Below are positions 41,473 through 52,590 of a stretch of 64,000 nucleotides of DNA, piece after piece; the stretch's first letter is position 1, and the number at the start of each line of letters is the position of its first letter. Location of the stretch: contig CAMTDV010000012.1 in assembly GCA_947069175.1 (NCBI GenBank), positions 41,572,341-41,636,340 on the forward strand, written 5' to 3'. The notes under the pieces were generated by a model. That model was not told the DNA's origin. It saw nothing but the letters and a program-made list of their open reading frames with translations, and did no database searches. The position numbers and the translations under genes were made by a program. The DNA comes from Scalesia atractyloides. Lineage: Eukaryota; Streptophyta; Magnoliopsida; Asterales; Asteraceae.

Positions 41473-41990
41473 TCCAACATTCTGGTTGTTTCGAAGCGGT
41501 TACGAGTCTGCACACCACTCTGGACATCTCCAATAATATTCTGCTGAGGATGGATATTATGAATACGAGTTTCTGGCACATCAGGAACTCGAGAATTGAT
41601 ATCCAAATTGTTGATATTCAGATCAACAGTTACATCAAGAGCTGGATTTGATGACGTTGTAGATGCCTGACCTTCAGTCATTCCTTGAGGTTGAATATTT
41701 GACGTATCATTTGAATATCCAGGAACCGCACCAGAGGCAGCTTCATTCACATCGTGAAACTCATCGTCTTCTGATGAAACATTATAATCCGCAGCGTCTT
41801 CGAATTCCTCATTTTGAACAAGATTGTTAACCGAAGTCGACACTTGAGGGTTAATAATAATTGGTCGAACTAATGACGAGTCTACTGCAGTATCACTTTC
41901 CAAAAGCATCTGAGCAGCAGCTGTTGCATCATCAAAAGTTGGCATATTAAAGGAGTCAAATAGCCCATCGTAGTCGAACATCCAAGGAGC
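41473..41990 (-). other. Acidic Ser/Pro-rich hinge between Copia-3 integrase and RT
   Basis: The frame 41981-41439 is rich in Asp, Ser and Asn (MFDYDGLFDSFNMPTFDDAT), followed by NIHPQQNIIGDVQSGVQTRN, which leads into RT. Low complexity without catalytic motifs. Long hinges of this sort are usual in SIRE-like pol. Confidence 0.6.
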
Positions 41991-42935
41991 ACCGGAGCTC
42001 TAACAACTTTTGTATATCTCTGAACCTTGACTTCACCCCATTCTTCAATCTTCTTTGAAGACAAATTCCACACCCGGAAATTTGGAGTAGCATATCCAAG
42101 AAAGAAACCTTCGATAGCCTTGGGACCAAATTTTCCATGTGGGTCGATCATAGTGCATGGAGCTCCAAAAGGTTCTAAGAAAGAAATATCCGGTTTCCTT
42201 TTATGTAAACAACTCAAAGCATCTCTTCCCATGTCTCTTCACCGTCAGAACTCTATTCATCGTGTAGCACGCAGTATCAACAACTTCTCCCCAAAATTGA
42301 ATGGAAAGTTCCGATTCTACTAACATGGTTCTTGCAGTTTCAATAAGAGTTCTATTTTTCCTCTCAGCACGTCATTTTGTTGTGGAGTGTATCGAGAACC
42401 GTACTCATGCAGAATACCCTTTGAAGAACAGTACTCGTCCATAACTTGATTCTTGAATTCCGTGCCATTGTCGCTTCTGATTCTCCTTACCTTCAGATTG
42501 TACAAATTTTCTAGCAGAGTCAGGAATTCTTGAGGATAGTAGGAACTTCACTCTTGTGTGCCAGCATGTTTACCCATGAGAATCTGGAATAGTCATCAGT
42601 AACTACCAGACAATAAGAATCACCAAAGGTTGTCTTGTGTTTCATAGGTCCAAAGAGGTCCATATGAAGACGTTCCAGTGGCATATTCACAGTGTTGATC
42701 TTCTTCACGGAATGGGACTTTCTCACTTGCTTCCCTTTCTGGCATGATACACAAACGTCTTGAAGATGAAAGTTCTTCACTAGTACACCATTCACTAGAT
42801 TTTCTTCACCAAATAGTTCATTTTCCTCAGGTGAATGTGTCCTATACGTCTGTGCCAGAGATTGATTCCTTCTCGGTGGCTTTGGAGACAAAACATGTGA
42901 CTTATGCAGATGTTGTAATAGCTTGGCTCATATAA
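41991..42935 (-). pseudogene. Copia-3 integrase
   Basis: Pieces in order: the HHCC finger remnants, with VCVSCQKGKQVRKSHS (about 42760-42700), then core start ERLHMDLFGPMKHKT and VVTDDYSRFSWV (ORF 42891-42520). Next is IRSDNGTEFKNQVMDEY with the second catalytic Asp and RYTPQQNDVLRG (42505-42320), where a frameshift destroys the Glu region. Then FGAPCTMIDPHGKFGPKAIE and GFFLGYA (42232-41882). At least three frameshifts. Confidence 0.85.
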
Positions 42936-43290
42936 AGAATATACAAATCCTTAATTCTTGGAGCCGACAGGAGAATCCATTCCTTGGGGATCTTGAATCC
43001 AGGCTTCAGCACATAACATCCGGCATCATCAAAATGTACCATGAACTTCTTGTCGCAGATTTGAGAAACACTAAGAAGATTGTGGTCAATTTTCCGCACA
43101 TAATTGATCTTGTCGAAGCTCACAACACCATTGGAAACCATTCCTTCTCTAGTGATGTATCCACCTTTGTCACCAGCAAAAGCAACATAACCACCCCTTA
43201 TGCTTTTCACATCATATAGGAGCCGTAAGTCGCCGGTCATGTGCCTTGATGCTCCACTGTCAACAATCCAATGACTGTTTACAGTTCCTC
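42936..43290 (-). pseudogene. Copia-3 aspartic protease and pre-integrase segment
   Basis: The catalytic motif HWIVDSGASRHMTGDLRLL lies at about 43273-43217 in an uninterrupted frame. GYVAFAGDKGGYITREG and KIDHNLLSVSQICDKKF follow, then CYVLKPGFKIPKEWILLSAP. The frame closes at 42902 just before the HHCC region. Asp-Ser-Gly-Ala is intact, so the local domain looks usable even though flanking frames are broken. The equivalent Copia-1 motif is DSGC. Confidence 0.88.
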
Positions 43291-43709
43291 CTAGAACACC
43301 CTACACATTGCACAAACAAGATTAGTTTGAGATGGGGACCCAAGCCTTAGTGGTCTTGGGTCGTCCCTTATCATCGAGAAATATAATCTCAATTTCTTGA
43401 TGATTAATAAACTTAGAAACTCCTTTTGAACCATTACCGGTCTTCTGTTTCCAAGATCCTTGTTTATTACCAGATTTACTATCATTTACATTTTTAACAG
43501 TGTCTGAGTTGTATTGACTTTGAAGATCTTTGATCCTTTTTCGAAGAATCCAATTTTAAAGCTTTCTCAACTGCTTTTACTTATTTACGTTTTTGTTTCT
43601 CTTTTTGATCTTTAATAATTCGTTTATCTTGTGTTTGGGAAACAGATTTACGTTTGCAAGTTGGTTCATGAGGGGCTTTCTCTATACTCTTGATTTGGCT
43701 GGATTTTTG

Positions 43710-43751
43710 ACAATCCTTTATAATGTGGCCAAATTCTCCACATTTGAAACA
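43710..43751 (-). other. Second zinc knuckle of Copia-3, intact
   Basis: The - strand reads CFKCGEFGHIIKDC, a perfect CX2CX4HX4C, about 440 bases upstream of the protease. It is separate from the gag knuckle at 45512-45553. Confidence 0.85.
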
Positions 43752-45421
43752 AGTTCTCCTTTCAACAAAACTAGGAGATCGTGTTTCTCGGCTTGATGTT
43801 GAATTTGTGGATCCTGAGGTACTGGGTTCATTTTCATTACATCCATCAGTGTGTTGGGTGTAATTTTTTGACTATTTCTTTTCAAAATCTTAACTTTCTT
43901 TACAAAATCAACATTAGATTTTCCTTGAAAAGTTTTGACTTTATCGGTACCTTTAGAACTCACAAATTTAACAGTTTTAGCCTTTTTCTGGTAATGAGAG
44001 CCTTTTGCTTCAACCTTCGGTTGAGAAGTTGTGGGCTTTTCAACTTCGCTTCCATTCTTTTTCTTTTGAAGCGGATAATGGTTGTGATTTGGTTGACTTT
44101 TTCTTCTCTAAAGGTTTGGTTGTTGACTTTTCAAAAACCTGATCTATAGAGATTGGATTTACGTTTTTAATTGGAAAATCTTTGTTTGAATAGATTTTCT
44201 TATCTCCAACCAAAGTATACAACACATTATCTACTTCTTATGTAGACACACTTGTCTTCACAAATTTCTTAGGAACAGTATCTTGATTCTCAACAGATTG
44301 AGTACTAGGAGTAGCAGACAATTCTACTCTTTTCCTTTCATCAAGTGGCTGATCCTGATCATCTTTTGCTTGATTCATTATCTGATGTATCATCCTCTTC
44401 TTCATCAGATGATGAACTTTCTGGCTTGATTGGTTCTTGAGAGGAATTGTCTAGTTTGAACCCTAACCCTGCTGTGAATTCCTCAGGATTCAAAGGTATA
44501 GAGGGTTCAAAACGAGGCATCTCCTCTTCATCAGGCATTTTGGTATAGTTGTGTTTCATTAGGGGTGGACACGAATTATACCCTATGCATTGAGCATCTC
44601 CCTTTAGTTTTTGAACTTCAATGATATGATCAAGCACATATTGGGAGTTAGAATAACTTTCCAATTTGTGTTTGATCGAATCATATTCGCATTTGGGATG
44701 GCTAACTCTTTCTTTGTTTCTTCTAGGAGATTAATGAATTATTAATTCCCGTCTGTTTATTCAAAACTGTTTTTGTCAATTCAGAAACACTTTTCTTAAG
44801 GGTTTCTATTACAGATTTGAACTCTTTTTCATTTCTAGTTAGCGCCAAATTCACCTCTTTGCATTTTGATAGTTCAACAACTAAATTCTGATTATGACTG
44901 TTGACGGTTTCATATTTTTTTTTCAATTTAACACAGTCATTGCAAACAGTAGGAAGTTCAGAAATTACCTGTTTTGAAGAACCTTCAACATTTGCCATAA
45001 AGGCGGTGTGATGAGGAAAAGCTGCACCATCTGTAGAGAGTGTCTCTGTCTCTTTCACCCTAGCTTCTGCATTCTCCTCATACTTACCTTTTCACTCTTC
45101 AACATCTCAGCTTCACTCAGCAACTCTTCAACCTTAGCTTCACTTCCTTTCTTCACATCAGAATCAGATCCATAACCATCTGAACTTGAACATTCTTCAT
45201 CAGAACTACCAGCATCCCCAGATGTATCATCGTTATTTGGAGTATTGATGTTGTGATCATGCTTGATTTGATCCATGATCTTCGCATAGCATGCAGTTCT
45301 TCCGTTGTTCTCAGTTCCCAACTGTACTAACCAATCGCATCCTTCATCAGACTGAACTACCATAGCTCTGTGCGTGTTTGAAGGTCCTGATTGATTGGTG
45401 TTGTTAGAGTTGCCAAAGCTA
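43752..45421 (-). pseudogene. Copia-3 coiled-coil linker between Gag and protease
   Basis: Reading leftward: acidic Ser/Asp stretch (SSDEECSSSDGYGSDSDVKK), a CNDC motif followed by LKKKYETVNSHNQNLVVELS and a Lys/Glu/Leu-rich coiled coil (45058-44723). Then YSNSQYVLDHIIEVQKLKG and GYNSCPPLMKHNYTKMPD (44664-44500), and Ser/Glu-rich sequence up to a Lys-rich region before the second knuckle. The same order is seen in Copia-2 and, less clearly, in Copia-1. No known domain is assigned. Several frameshifts. Confidence 0.65.
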
Positions 45422-46955
45422 CTATTCTTCTTTCGTTGTTGTACTGTGCTGTGTTGGATGGTTAGACTGATTACGAAAGGGGTTGTGATTTCCTTCCTTG
45501 CTGGGTCTTGTGTATTCCCGCTTAAAGTGACCTCTTTCTCCACAGTTAAAGCAAGTAACGACGGTTTTGTCAAAGCCGTATTTTGTATCCTTTTTGCTTT
45601 CCAAACTGGTTCTACCCGTTCTTCTCATATAATCCTTCGCTCTTCTCATAGCACTTGCAAATGCCCACTTGATGTCCATCAGCTCCATTTCGTTTCGGTC
45701 AATTTGCTCGTAGTCTTCGTTCGTCAAATTGATGTTCCCTATTTGACCTGCAACTAAACCAAATATGAACTGACCATGGTATTTAGAAGTTCTGCATGTT
45801 CCTGTGCAACTTCTACGTTGATTTTGGAGAGATTTGACGTGTCAAGTTTGACAGTGTTGGGATTTGCCGATTGACTGTTGTTTCCATAGAAAGCTTGTTG
45901 AGGAGCTTGCTGTGAAGCTTTATGTGCTAAATCCCTTGGCTGTGGAAGGAAGGCTTTCGGATCAAAATCCTGTCCATAGGCTTGATTACTCAAACTTGTA
46001 GACTGACTTGATTGAACTGGTTGGGGTAGAAAAGGGTTCACGTTGGACACAAACGCGGTTTGCAGCTTCGGTTGCTGACTTGAGCTTGTACCTGCATTAA
46101 TACTTCCAAAGTACATCTCAGGGTTTTGTGGAGTAGACACTCGTTGTGCCTTCTGGAGTTCTTCTTCATTCTTGTTCTCCAGTTTCTACACAAATTCATA
46201 AATACTTATTGAGTCCAAAACACCTGTATGTTTTAAAAGATCAATAAATTGACCCCATTTTGGAGGTAAAGCATCAGCAAATCGCATCACAATCTCTTGT
46301 GGTGTTGCTAACACTTTATACGAGTACATCTCACTGAGAAGATGATAAAACCGAGTGGTCATATCGTTTAAGGTTTCGTTCTCCATGAACATGAAACCTT
46401 CAAACTCTTTCTTGAGCAGATCATGTTGAATCTTCCTGGTAGCAACGTTACCTTCACCTCTTGCTTCCAAAGTGTCCCATAAATTTTTCGTTGTAGTACA
46501 ATACACAAACTGATGATAAATGTCTTTGTGTAGAGCTTGTGTGAGGATAGCAAATGCCTTTTTCTCTAGATCGTAAGCTTTCTTGTCACTTTCGACTAGA
46601 TTGGCCAATGAGGTTGGATTTGATCCAGCTTCTTCAAGTGCTTCATTGTAGGGGTAGTGAAACACGTCCACAATTTCATGTTTTGACCGAGAACATACGT
46701 ATAAAAACGACTTTTCCATGCAGGATAATCGTTCATGTGATTTAACTTCGGCGGTCGGTTATTACTCCCTGTTTCACTTTCGCTCATTAATAGAGTTTGG
46801 ATGCTTTGATTTTGATTCGCAACACACGCCCATTGATTTGCAGAGATCATTGCTGTATGTTGTGGCATCAAAGATTTTACCCATGATGTTGGGGAGCTTT
46901 GCGAAGACTCCTGATTTGAGCTTGAACAACTCCAATCCCACGGGTTAGAACTCAT
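45422..46955 (-). pseudogene. gag: Copia-3 Gag
   Basis: The ATG at 46953-46955 (MSSNPWDWSCSSSNQESSQS) follows a non-coding leader. Capsid motifs are HMNDYPAWKSRFYTYVLG, FAILTQALHKDIYHQFVYC and NLWDTLEARGEGNVATRK, then NETLNDMTTRFYHLLSEM (UBN2/gag-type domain). A frameshift falls near 46650, stops near 46186 and 45754. The knuckle region (45727-45422) reads CFNCGERGHFKREY at 45553-45512: the final Cys is Tyr, a single-base change that would weaken zinc binding. The Gln-rich middle (45754-46140) lacks domains. Confidence 0.85.
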
Positions 46956-47641
46956 TATATTTTCTTGTTTAATGAAAATTTAAAGGTTTTAAAATTTCAA
47001 AATTATAATTGCCGTTTAAAAATTCACAGGTTCTGAAAATATGACAAATTCTTAAAATCACAAAGCTTTGGAAAACGTGAAAAATCAACAATTCTGTTTG
47101 TGCGAGACACCTGTTTCGTGCTAAACAGTTGTTAGGACTTGATTAGATATTTCGTGCGAATCAGATGATTCATGCGGAACAAATGTTTCGTGCGGATCAG
47201 ATGAATCGCACTAATCTTTTCAGTCGCACCAAAATGTTTTGTTCAGCGTTTTTCAGAGGAATCTTTTCAGAAATTGTTTGGTGAAAAATTTCCTTTCTTG
47301 TTTAGACTTGCTTTTTCGAAAATACCTGTTGTCTTACCCACTTTTAGTAAAAAAAAAAAAAACAGATTTTAACAGTCTATAGTCCAAGTCCAGATCCAAG
47401 TCAGAAAATGTCAAACCTACCAAACTAATCAGATTCAAATTTTTGTAGATTTCTTCTTCAAGGGTGTTCTTCAGAAAAATTTTACCATAAAATTTTCTAT
47501 ATGCAACGGATTTTAACTAAGTTTTAAGTTAGTTAACTATCCAAAACTTATGTTTTCTGCTGGAGGCTCAAGAACACTTTAGAAATCTTCAAACTAGCTC
47601 AGACACAACTAAGCCCGATTTTGAACAAGGAAAGAGCCAAA
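46956..47641 (-). other. Copia-3 leader between primer site and gag
   Basis: About 690 non-coding bases. The part 47093-47235 has scattered TTTCGTGCGAA, ATTCATGCGGAA and TTTCGTGCGGA words, relatives of the LTR palindromes. A poly-A run lies at about 47349-47361. No ORF is supported. Confidence 0.6.
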
Positions 47642-47653
47642 GCTCTGATACCA
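47642..47653 (-). other. Primer binding site of Copia-3
   Basis: GCTCTGATACCA, the exact complement of TGGTATCAGAGC (initiator tRNA-Met), two bases inside the 5' LTR. Confidence 0.92.
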
Positions 47654-47655
47654 CT

Positions 47656-48378
47656 TGTAGGTCCACCTGCGGATGGTGTTAAACTAGTTCCTTGTTCATA
47701 TGACACAGACAAGTGCGGAATCCAAGTGTGCATGCAACCAAAGCAAAGTAAAGAACACTGGGTAACCAAAGATTCACTATCTTGGTTAATGATTGAGAAC
47801 AAGTACAAACATATACACACAATTCTCGTATGACTCAAACAAACTTGCTGTGTTCTTGTGTCTTCGTCTACACCAGAAATGCTAACTTAGAGATCTCACC
47901 AAAAGATCAGTTTGCTAGCTCGTTCTTTCAGTCTGGTCAGTAACCTTGACTGAGAGGTGCATATCTGCTTATATAGTGTCAGTCTAGATTTCGTATGAAA
48001 CATTAATCTAGACATACTGAACACAATATTTCACACGACAGAACTCCAGAATTGGTATGAGCCAGTGTTTCGTACGAAATACATGTTTCATATGAAACCA
48101 CTCAGTGATTCGCACAAAACCTCGGTTTCGTACGAATTCTCTGACTCGCACAGAATCCTCTCAATAGGAGAACGTGTGTGGACTTGATGTTTCCAAGACT
48201 TATCAGTATGCACACATGCAACTGATTAACACAGATAAGCTAAGATGTCATACTAGATCAAGATAGAAGGATATCTCGATCTATTTGACACGACCAAACC
48301 TATACAGACACTTGAGCAAAGACCGTACAATTATAACTGTAATTAAGAACAAGCGACAGACACAAAACTGTATCAACA
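47656..48378 (-). repeat. Copia-3 5' LTR (right copy)
   Basis: 723 bases from TGTAGGTCCACC to GTATCAACA, followed by the AGGTG duplication at 48379-48383. TATA at 47968-47975 (- strand). Two palindrome units are mutated compared with the left copy (TTTCGTATGAAA, TTTCATATGAAA), both changes C-to-T or G-to-A. Confidence 0.93.
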
Positions 48379-48383
48379 AGGTG

Positions 48384-48626
48384 ACAACACTAGAACGAGG
48401 GAAGATAAGCAATTCCTAGATCCTACGTCCACAAGTCAACTCATACATTATCACACGTAGTAAAATGATAAAAAAACATGTGATTTATGCTTAAAACACC
48501 AAGTCAATCAACAAATCATCACATGTGGATCTAAAAATGCAATACAAGCATCATTTGAGTTTTAAATCACAACACAACCTATAAAGTTTCATTTTTAACA
48601 TATAAATCCCAAAAAAGCCATCAACT
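48384..48626. other. Short flank between Copia-3 and Gypsy-2
   Basis: About 240 bases of AT-rich sequence continuing the flank at 37461. No gene seen. It ends at the TGTCACACCC start of the Gypsy-2 LTR. Confidence 0.5.
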
Positions 48627-49566
48627 GTCACACCCTGATTTTCGATGTAGCGGAAGCGTGTTGCGAGGTGTGGTCAGAGCGGCAATCATTGCATTTAACC
48701 AAGTAAACGACAATTGTATTACAAAACATTCATCCGTGCTTTTTATTTAATGCATATTTTACATACCAACTAGTGTTTTTAAAACCATACCACAAGTTTG
48801 AAACTATTACTTAAAATTCAACATAAGTTTATAAAACATAACAACGAAAAATTGGAGTAAACACGACATCTTGACTTTACAACCCACGAACAAGATTTTT
48901 CCCCGAAGGCCATCCACTAGTTTCCTGTAATACATGTTAGTTTTGAAAACAACGTCAATAAAAGCTGGTGAATTCATGTTATAAATTTTGTATCAAATGA
49001 ATTATCAAAAACATTTGAAATAGTAAATTCGTTTAATATAGCTTAATAAAACTTGTAAGATCATTAGTGTGTCGCAAGGACACAAATGTGTATGCCGAAT
49101 AAGGTGGCAACCAAACCTTGATGATTTATTTTTTTGTGTCTGAGACACTCATTTTAGACACAATGCAATATAATACGATCTGTTATTATTGTTGTATTAG
49201 AGTGGGGCTCGCCCAAACCCAATAGATCTATCCCCTTGTTCCTCGGTACGTCTTATTCATTAATGATCCCAATGTTTGAGCCTTATACACATGTGATCTA
49301 AATATTTTCATTTTCCTAGCTATATTAACTGTAACATGTATACATCCCCGCACGTTTAAAAACTATAAAAACGTTGAAATAGAAGGGGAAACATGAACTC
49401 ACTGATTTGCGTTCCGTGCAAATCTCTATTCGATTTCTGATACTTCGTTCGTTTCTCGACCTACAAGTGCTCTAATCTATTAGACACTTAGGCTTTCGTT
49501 TGTTTCTCAGACAAGTATTTTATCTCGAATTTTATACTTGTAATTGTTGGTTTTTCTTTGTTGATA

Positions 49567-49599
<33 letters not shown>

Positions 49600-52328
49600 G
49601 TGCTTCATATATATATTTTAGATTTATTACATGTAAATGGACTTAGTCCATGATTTAATTATAAATAACTCAATCTAATAATTCGTTACATATGAGCCTA
49701 GCCCAATTTTCTTACTATGTGTGGGCCTAGCCCAATTTGTTTCATGTATGTGGGCCTAGTCAAATCCTGTGAGTTAAGCCCAATTGGTTTGTAAAAGTGG
49801 GTCTAGACCAAGTTAAAATGAAAGATTGGGTCTAGCCCAATATAGTTTATAAAAAATTGATTAGCCCAAGTTTAGTTTTATAAAAGTGGGCTTTAGCCCC
49901 ATGTTAGTTTTTATAAAATGAATTAGACCAATTTATTTCTTTATAAAAGTGGGCTTGGCCCAAATTTAACTTTTATTTAAATGGGTCTAGCCCATGTAAA
50001 CTTATAAAAGTGGGCTTAGCCCAAAGTTTGATTTTTATGCAAGTGGGCCTTAGCCCAACTAATTTATATAAATGGGCTAGTCTATATATTTTTATAAAAA
50101 TAGTTTTAGCCCAATATAGTTTTTATATAAAAATGGGCTTAGTCTAATATTAGTTATAAGTTATAGATTTAAAAAAATTCTAGTAAATGTAAAGTGTATC
50201 GGTTTATTTGTTCGTTTTGACCGTTAGGTTCGCGTCGACTATTTTATTCGTTTCGTCTTTGTCGTTTGTTTCGTTTATACCATATACTTTATTTTGTCCA
50301 AATTGTCCAAGTTATCCGAATTGTCCGATATATTATTTTATCAAAATGTGAACACTTACACATTTTGTATTCAATTAATATAATCAAAATATATATAGTT
50401 TTTATACAATAATACATGTACACATATAAGATGGTTTAGAAATATATATTTTTATCAAAAATATATATAATATATATTTATCTCATTTTTAGTTTAAGAA
50501 AATATAAGTAATTAATTTCTTAACCTTTTCATCCAAATCCTTTATTTAAACATGATTAAATTTCCTAATCACTTTTAATCACCAAATCTTTAGTTAAATC
50601 ATATCTTAATCAAGATTAATTTTTATAAAAAATTTACCTTAGTTTCCTTTAAAATGTAAGTTTTCCCATGTTTTTATAAACATGTTTTAAATAATTAATC
50701 TAACTCAAATTATCATCAATCACAAATATTACATAAATGTATTAACAAAATGTCATGAACTTGTTATAATTTTAATCTTTCTTAAAATGGAAACTTTATT
50801 ATAACTTTTAAATAAAATTTCTAAATCATAACATTTATTTAATGATCTAATACTTGTATGATCATCTTTAAAATATGAGATTATGTTCATGACATATTTT
50901 GTTAATGAATCTTGCTAATCTAAACATGCATGTGTTTAAATCATCTTTTTATTCATAATTTTGCAAGATTCAAGTTTACTAGTTTATGACAAGTTCAAGA
51001 TCATCCAAAATCATCAAGAAAATCACATGATTATGTTAGTGATTATAGTTTATTAGAGTTTTTCAAGTGGGTTTTTATATCTTTTATGATAATCTTATGT
51101 ATTTTTATAAAATAAAAAGTATAAGATAAGGTTTAAGATCTTACTACTAGCACAATGCTAGGGATGATCTAAAGGATGAAGAAGATAGGTTGATTAAGAG
51201 TTCTAAGCTTCCAAAGTGAGCTCCTAATCCTTGCAAGTTCCTTACATCTTCATGCAAGCTTGAGGTTCTTGTGTTTGGTTTTTAAAAATTGAAGATGATG
51301 ATGATGGTGTCTTGTCCAATTTTAAGGGGAAAAAGGAAAGAGAGGTGTTGTTGTTTTTGTGTTTGAGAAATGAGGTGAATGGAAATGAGTTTGGTTAGTG
51401 TTGGTTTTTGATTTAGGATTATGATCTTACACCACAACACACTACTCACCTACAATGTGCCAACACACAATTGAGAGCTTAGTGGCATTGGGGAAATACC
51501 CCATATTGTCGTGAGGGTGTGTGTGTGTGTGTGGGGGGGGGGGGTTGGTCTTATTATCATTTTTTAAAAATAATATGTAATTTCTATAACTTTTATAAAC
51601 TTTAATAAATTTATATATAAGTTTTTATAAAAATAATATGTAATTTCTATAACTTTTATAAACTTTAGTTTCGTTGTTCAGTTAATAAAGTTAGTTTGGG
51701 TCTTGTACCAGGTGAAATACTGATATATTGTTTTACTTATAAAATTTGATGTTCATAATAATTCTAGGACAATTTTTATTGTCTCGTTAATTAATCTAGC
51801 TCTTCAGACTAATAAATTTGTCATTTTGAGTTCAGTTTCTTTACTGGTTTTGTTGTCAGATTTTTACAGAATAAACCGTATAGCTTTAAATAATAAGATT
51901 TATATATGGGTTTTATACTATTTCTAACACCCATTGTTATTCTTTAGCTAAAAATATTTATTTTCGGGTTTTCGGACATTTGCTGAATTTTGCTGCAATG
52001 CTGAATTTTGCTGCAGACTTAGACAATTTGGTGTTTTAATTTTTCATGGTATAATAGTGCAGACATATTTTATGTCTTAATTCTGAAATATCAGACTGTA
52101 CGTAACCAGTACTGATATTTATTTCGTGTTCATGTCTTTGTCATTCATCTAGGATATGGTTTTATATATTCGTGATTACGACGAATCCACTATCATACCA
52201 AGCTATGATTTTGTTAAATTCCTAGAATTTTAAGACTTAAAATAAAAAATTAAGTCATGTTGTACGATAAATAGACAATGTACTAGTTGTTCAGGTTGTA
52301 CAGAGTTACCGGAGTTTTGCCAATTGTC
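48627..52328 (-). repeat. Gypsy-2 3' LTR
   Basis: From TGTCACACCCTGATTTTCG to GCCAATTGTCA, set by the PPT that follows at 52329. About 3.7 kb, AT-rich, without a supported gene. It includes the TGGGC/GCCCA array, a (CA)n(TA)n microsatellite (about 49567-49598), a (GT)n-G11 tract (about 51518-51544) and a 60-base tandem duplication at about 51560-51670. The right boundary is inferred from the PPT because the partner LTR is not in the window. Confidence 0.75.
49688..50150 (-). repeat. TGGGCTTAGCCCA array in the Gypsy-2 LTR
   Basis: About 14 degenerate units of roughly 30-40 bases, each with a near-palindrome TGGGC(C/T)TAGCCCA spaced by T/A-rich TTTATAAAAG sequence. The words are clearest at 49715-49740, 49880-49900, 49950-50030 and 50040-50060. 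TGGGCC/GGCCCA is a known plant promoter word bound by TCP factors. Confidence 0.8.
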
Positions 52329-52345
52329 ACCTTCTCCCCTTATTC
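52329..52345 (-). promoter_or_regulatory. Polypurine tract of Gypsy-2
   Basis: CCTTCTCCCCTTATTCA on the + strand, a purine run GAATAAGGGGAGAAGG on the - strand, between the chromodomain end and the LTR. Confidence 0.7.
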
Positions 52346-52364
52346 AAGAAATTTCGACCTGAAA

Positions 52365-52590
52365 TTTAAGTCGTGTCATCCTTTGCGTAGGATTTCTCGA
52401 ACAGGTGGGGGTATTTTTTTTTATTTCGTCTTCCCGTTCCCAAGTGAATTAAGGTCCGCGCTTTGAGTTCCAATGGACTTTGACCAGTTTGATACAACTC
52501 CTCCTTGTTTTATGAACTTTTGAATCTAAAACTTCGACAGGTTCTTCCATGAAATGGAGTTTGTCGTCTATATGGATTTCGTCTGTGGGA
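52365..52590 (-). pseudogene. Gypsy-2 chromodomain
   Basis: The - strand reads MEEPVEVLDSKVHKTRRSCI and KLVKVHWNSKRGP. A TAA replaces the expected Glu codon before FTWEREDEIKKKYPHLF, which ends about 40 bases before the PPT. The chromodomain at the end of integrase directs insertion into heterochromatin in chromoviruses. Layout is complete apart from the single stop. Gypsy-1 has lost this part. Confidence 0.8.

Larger units (their letters stand above)
37467..48378 (-). mobile_element. Copia-3, SIRE-like Ty1/copia retrotransposon, structurally complete
   Basis: A 10.9-kb element in reverse orientation with two LTRs of 725 and 723 bases, a perfect primer site, gag, two zinc knuckles, long linker, protease, integrase, RT, RNase H, several polypurine tracts, a conserved non-coding region and an AGGTG target duplication. 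LTRs differ by small changes. Coding is broken by frameshifts in every domain, so it is non-autonomous as it stands. It gives the reference order for reading Copia-1 and Copia-2. It has no large 3' accessory ORF. Confidence 0.95.

Noticed and set aside
51518..51544. (GT)n followed by G11 as a possible regulatory or quadruplex site
   Set aside because: A simple-sequence tract within an LTR. A single G run does not form a four-run quadruplex, and slippage explains it.
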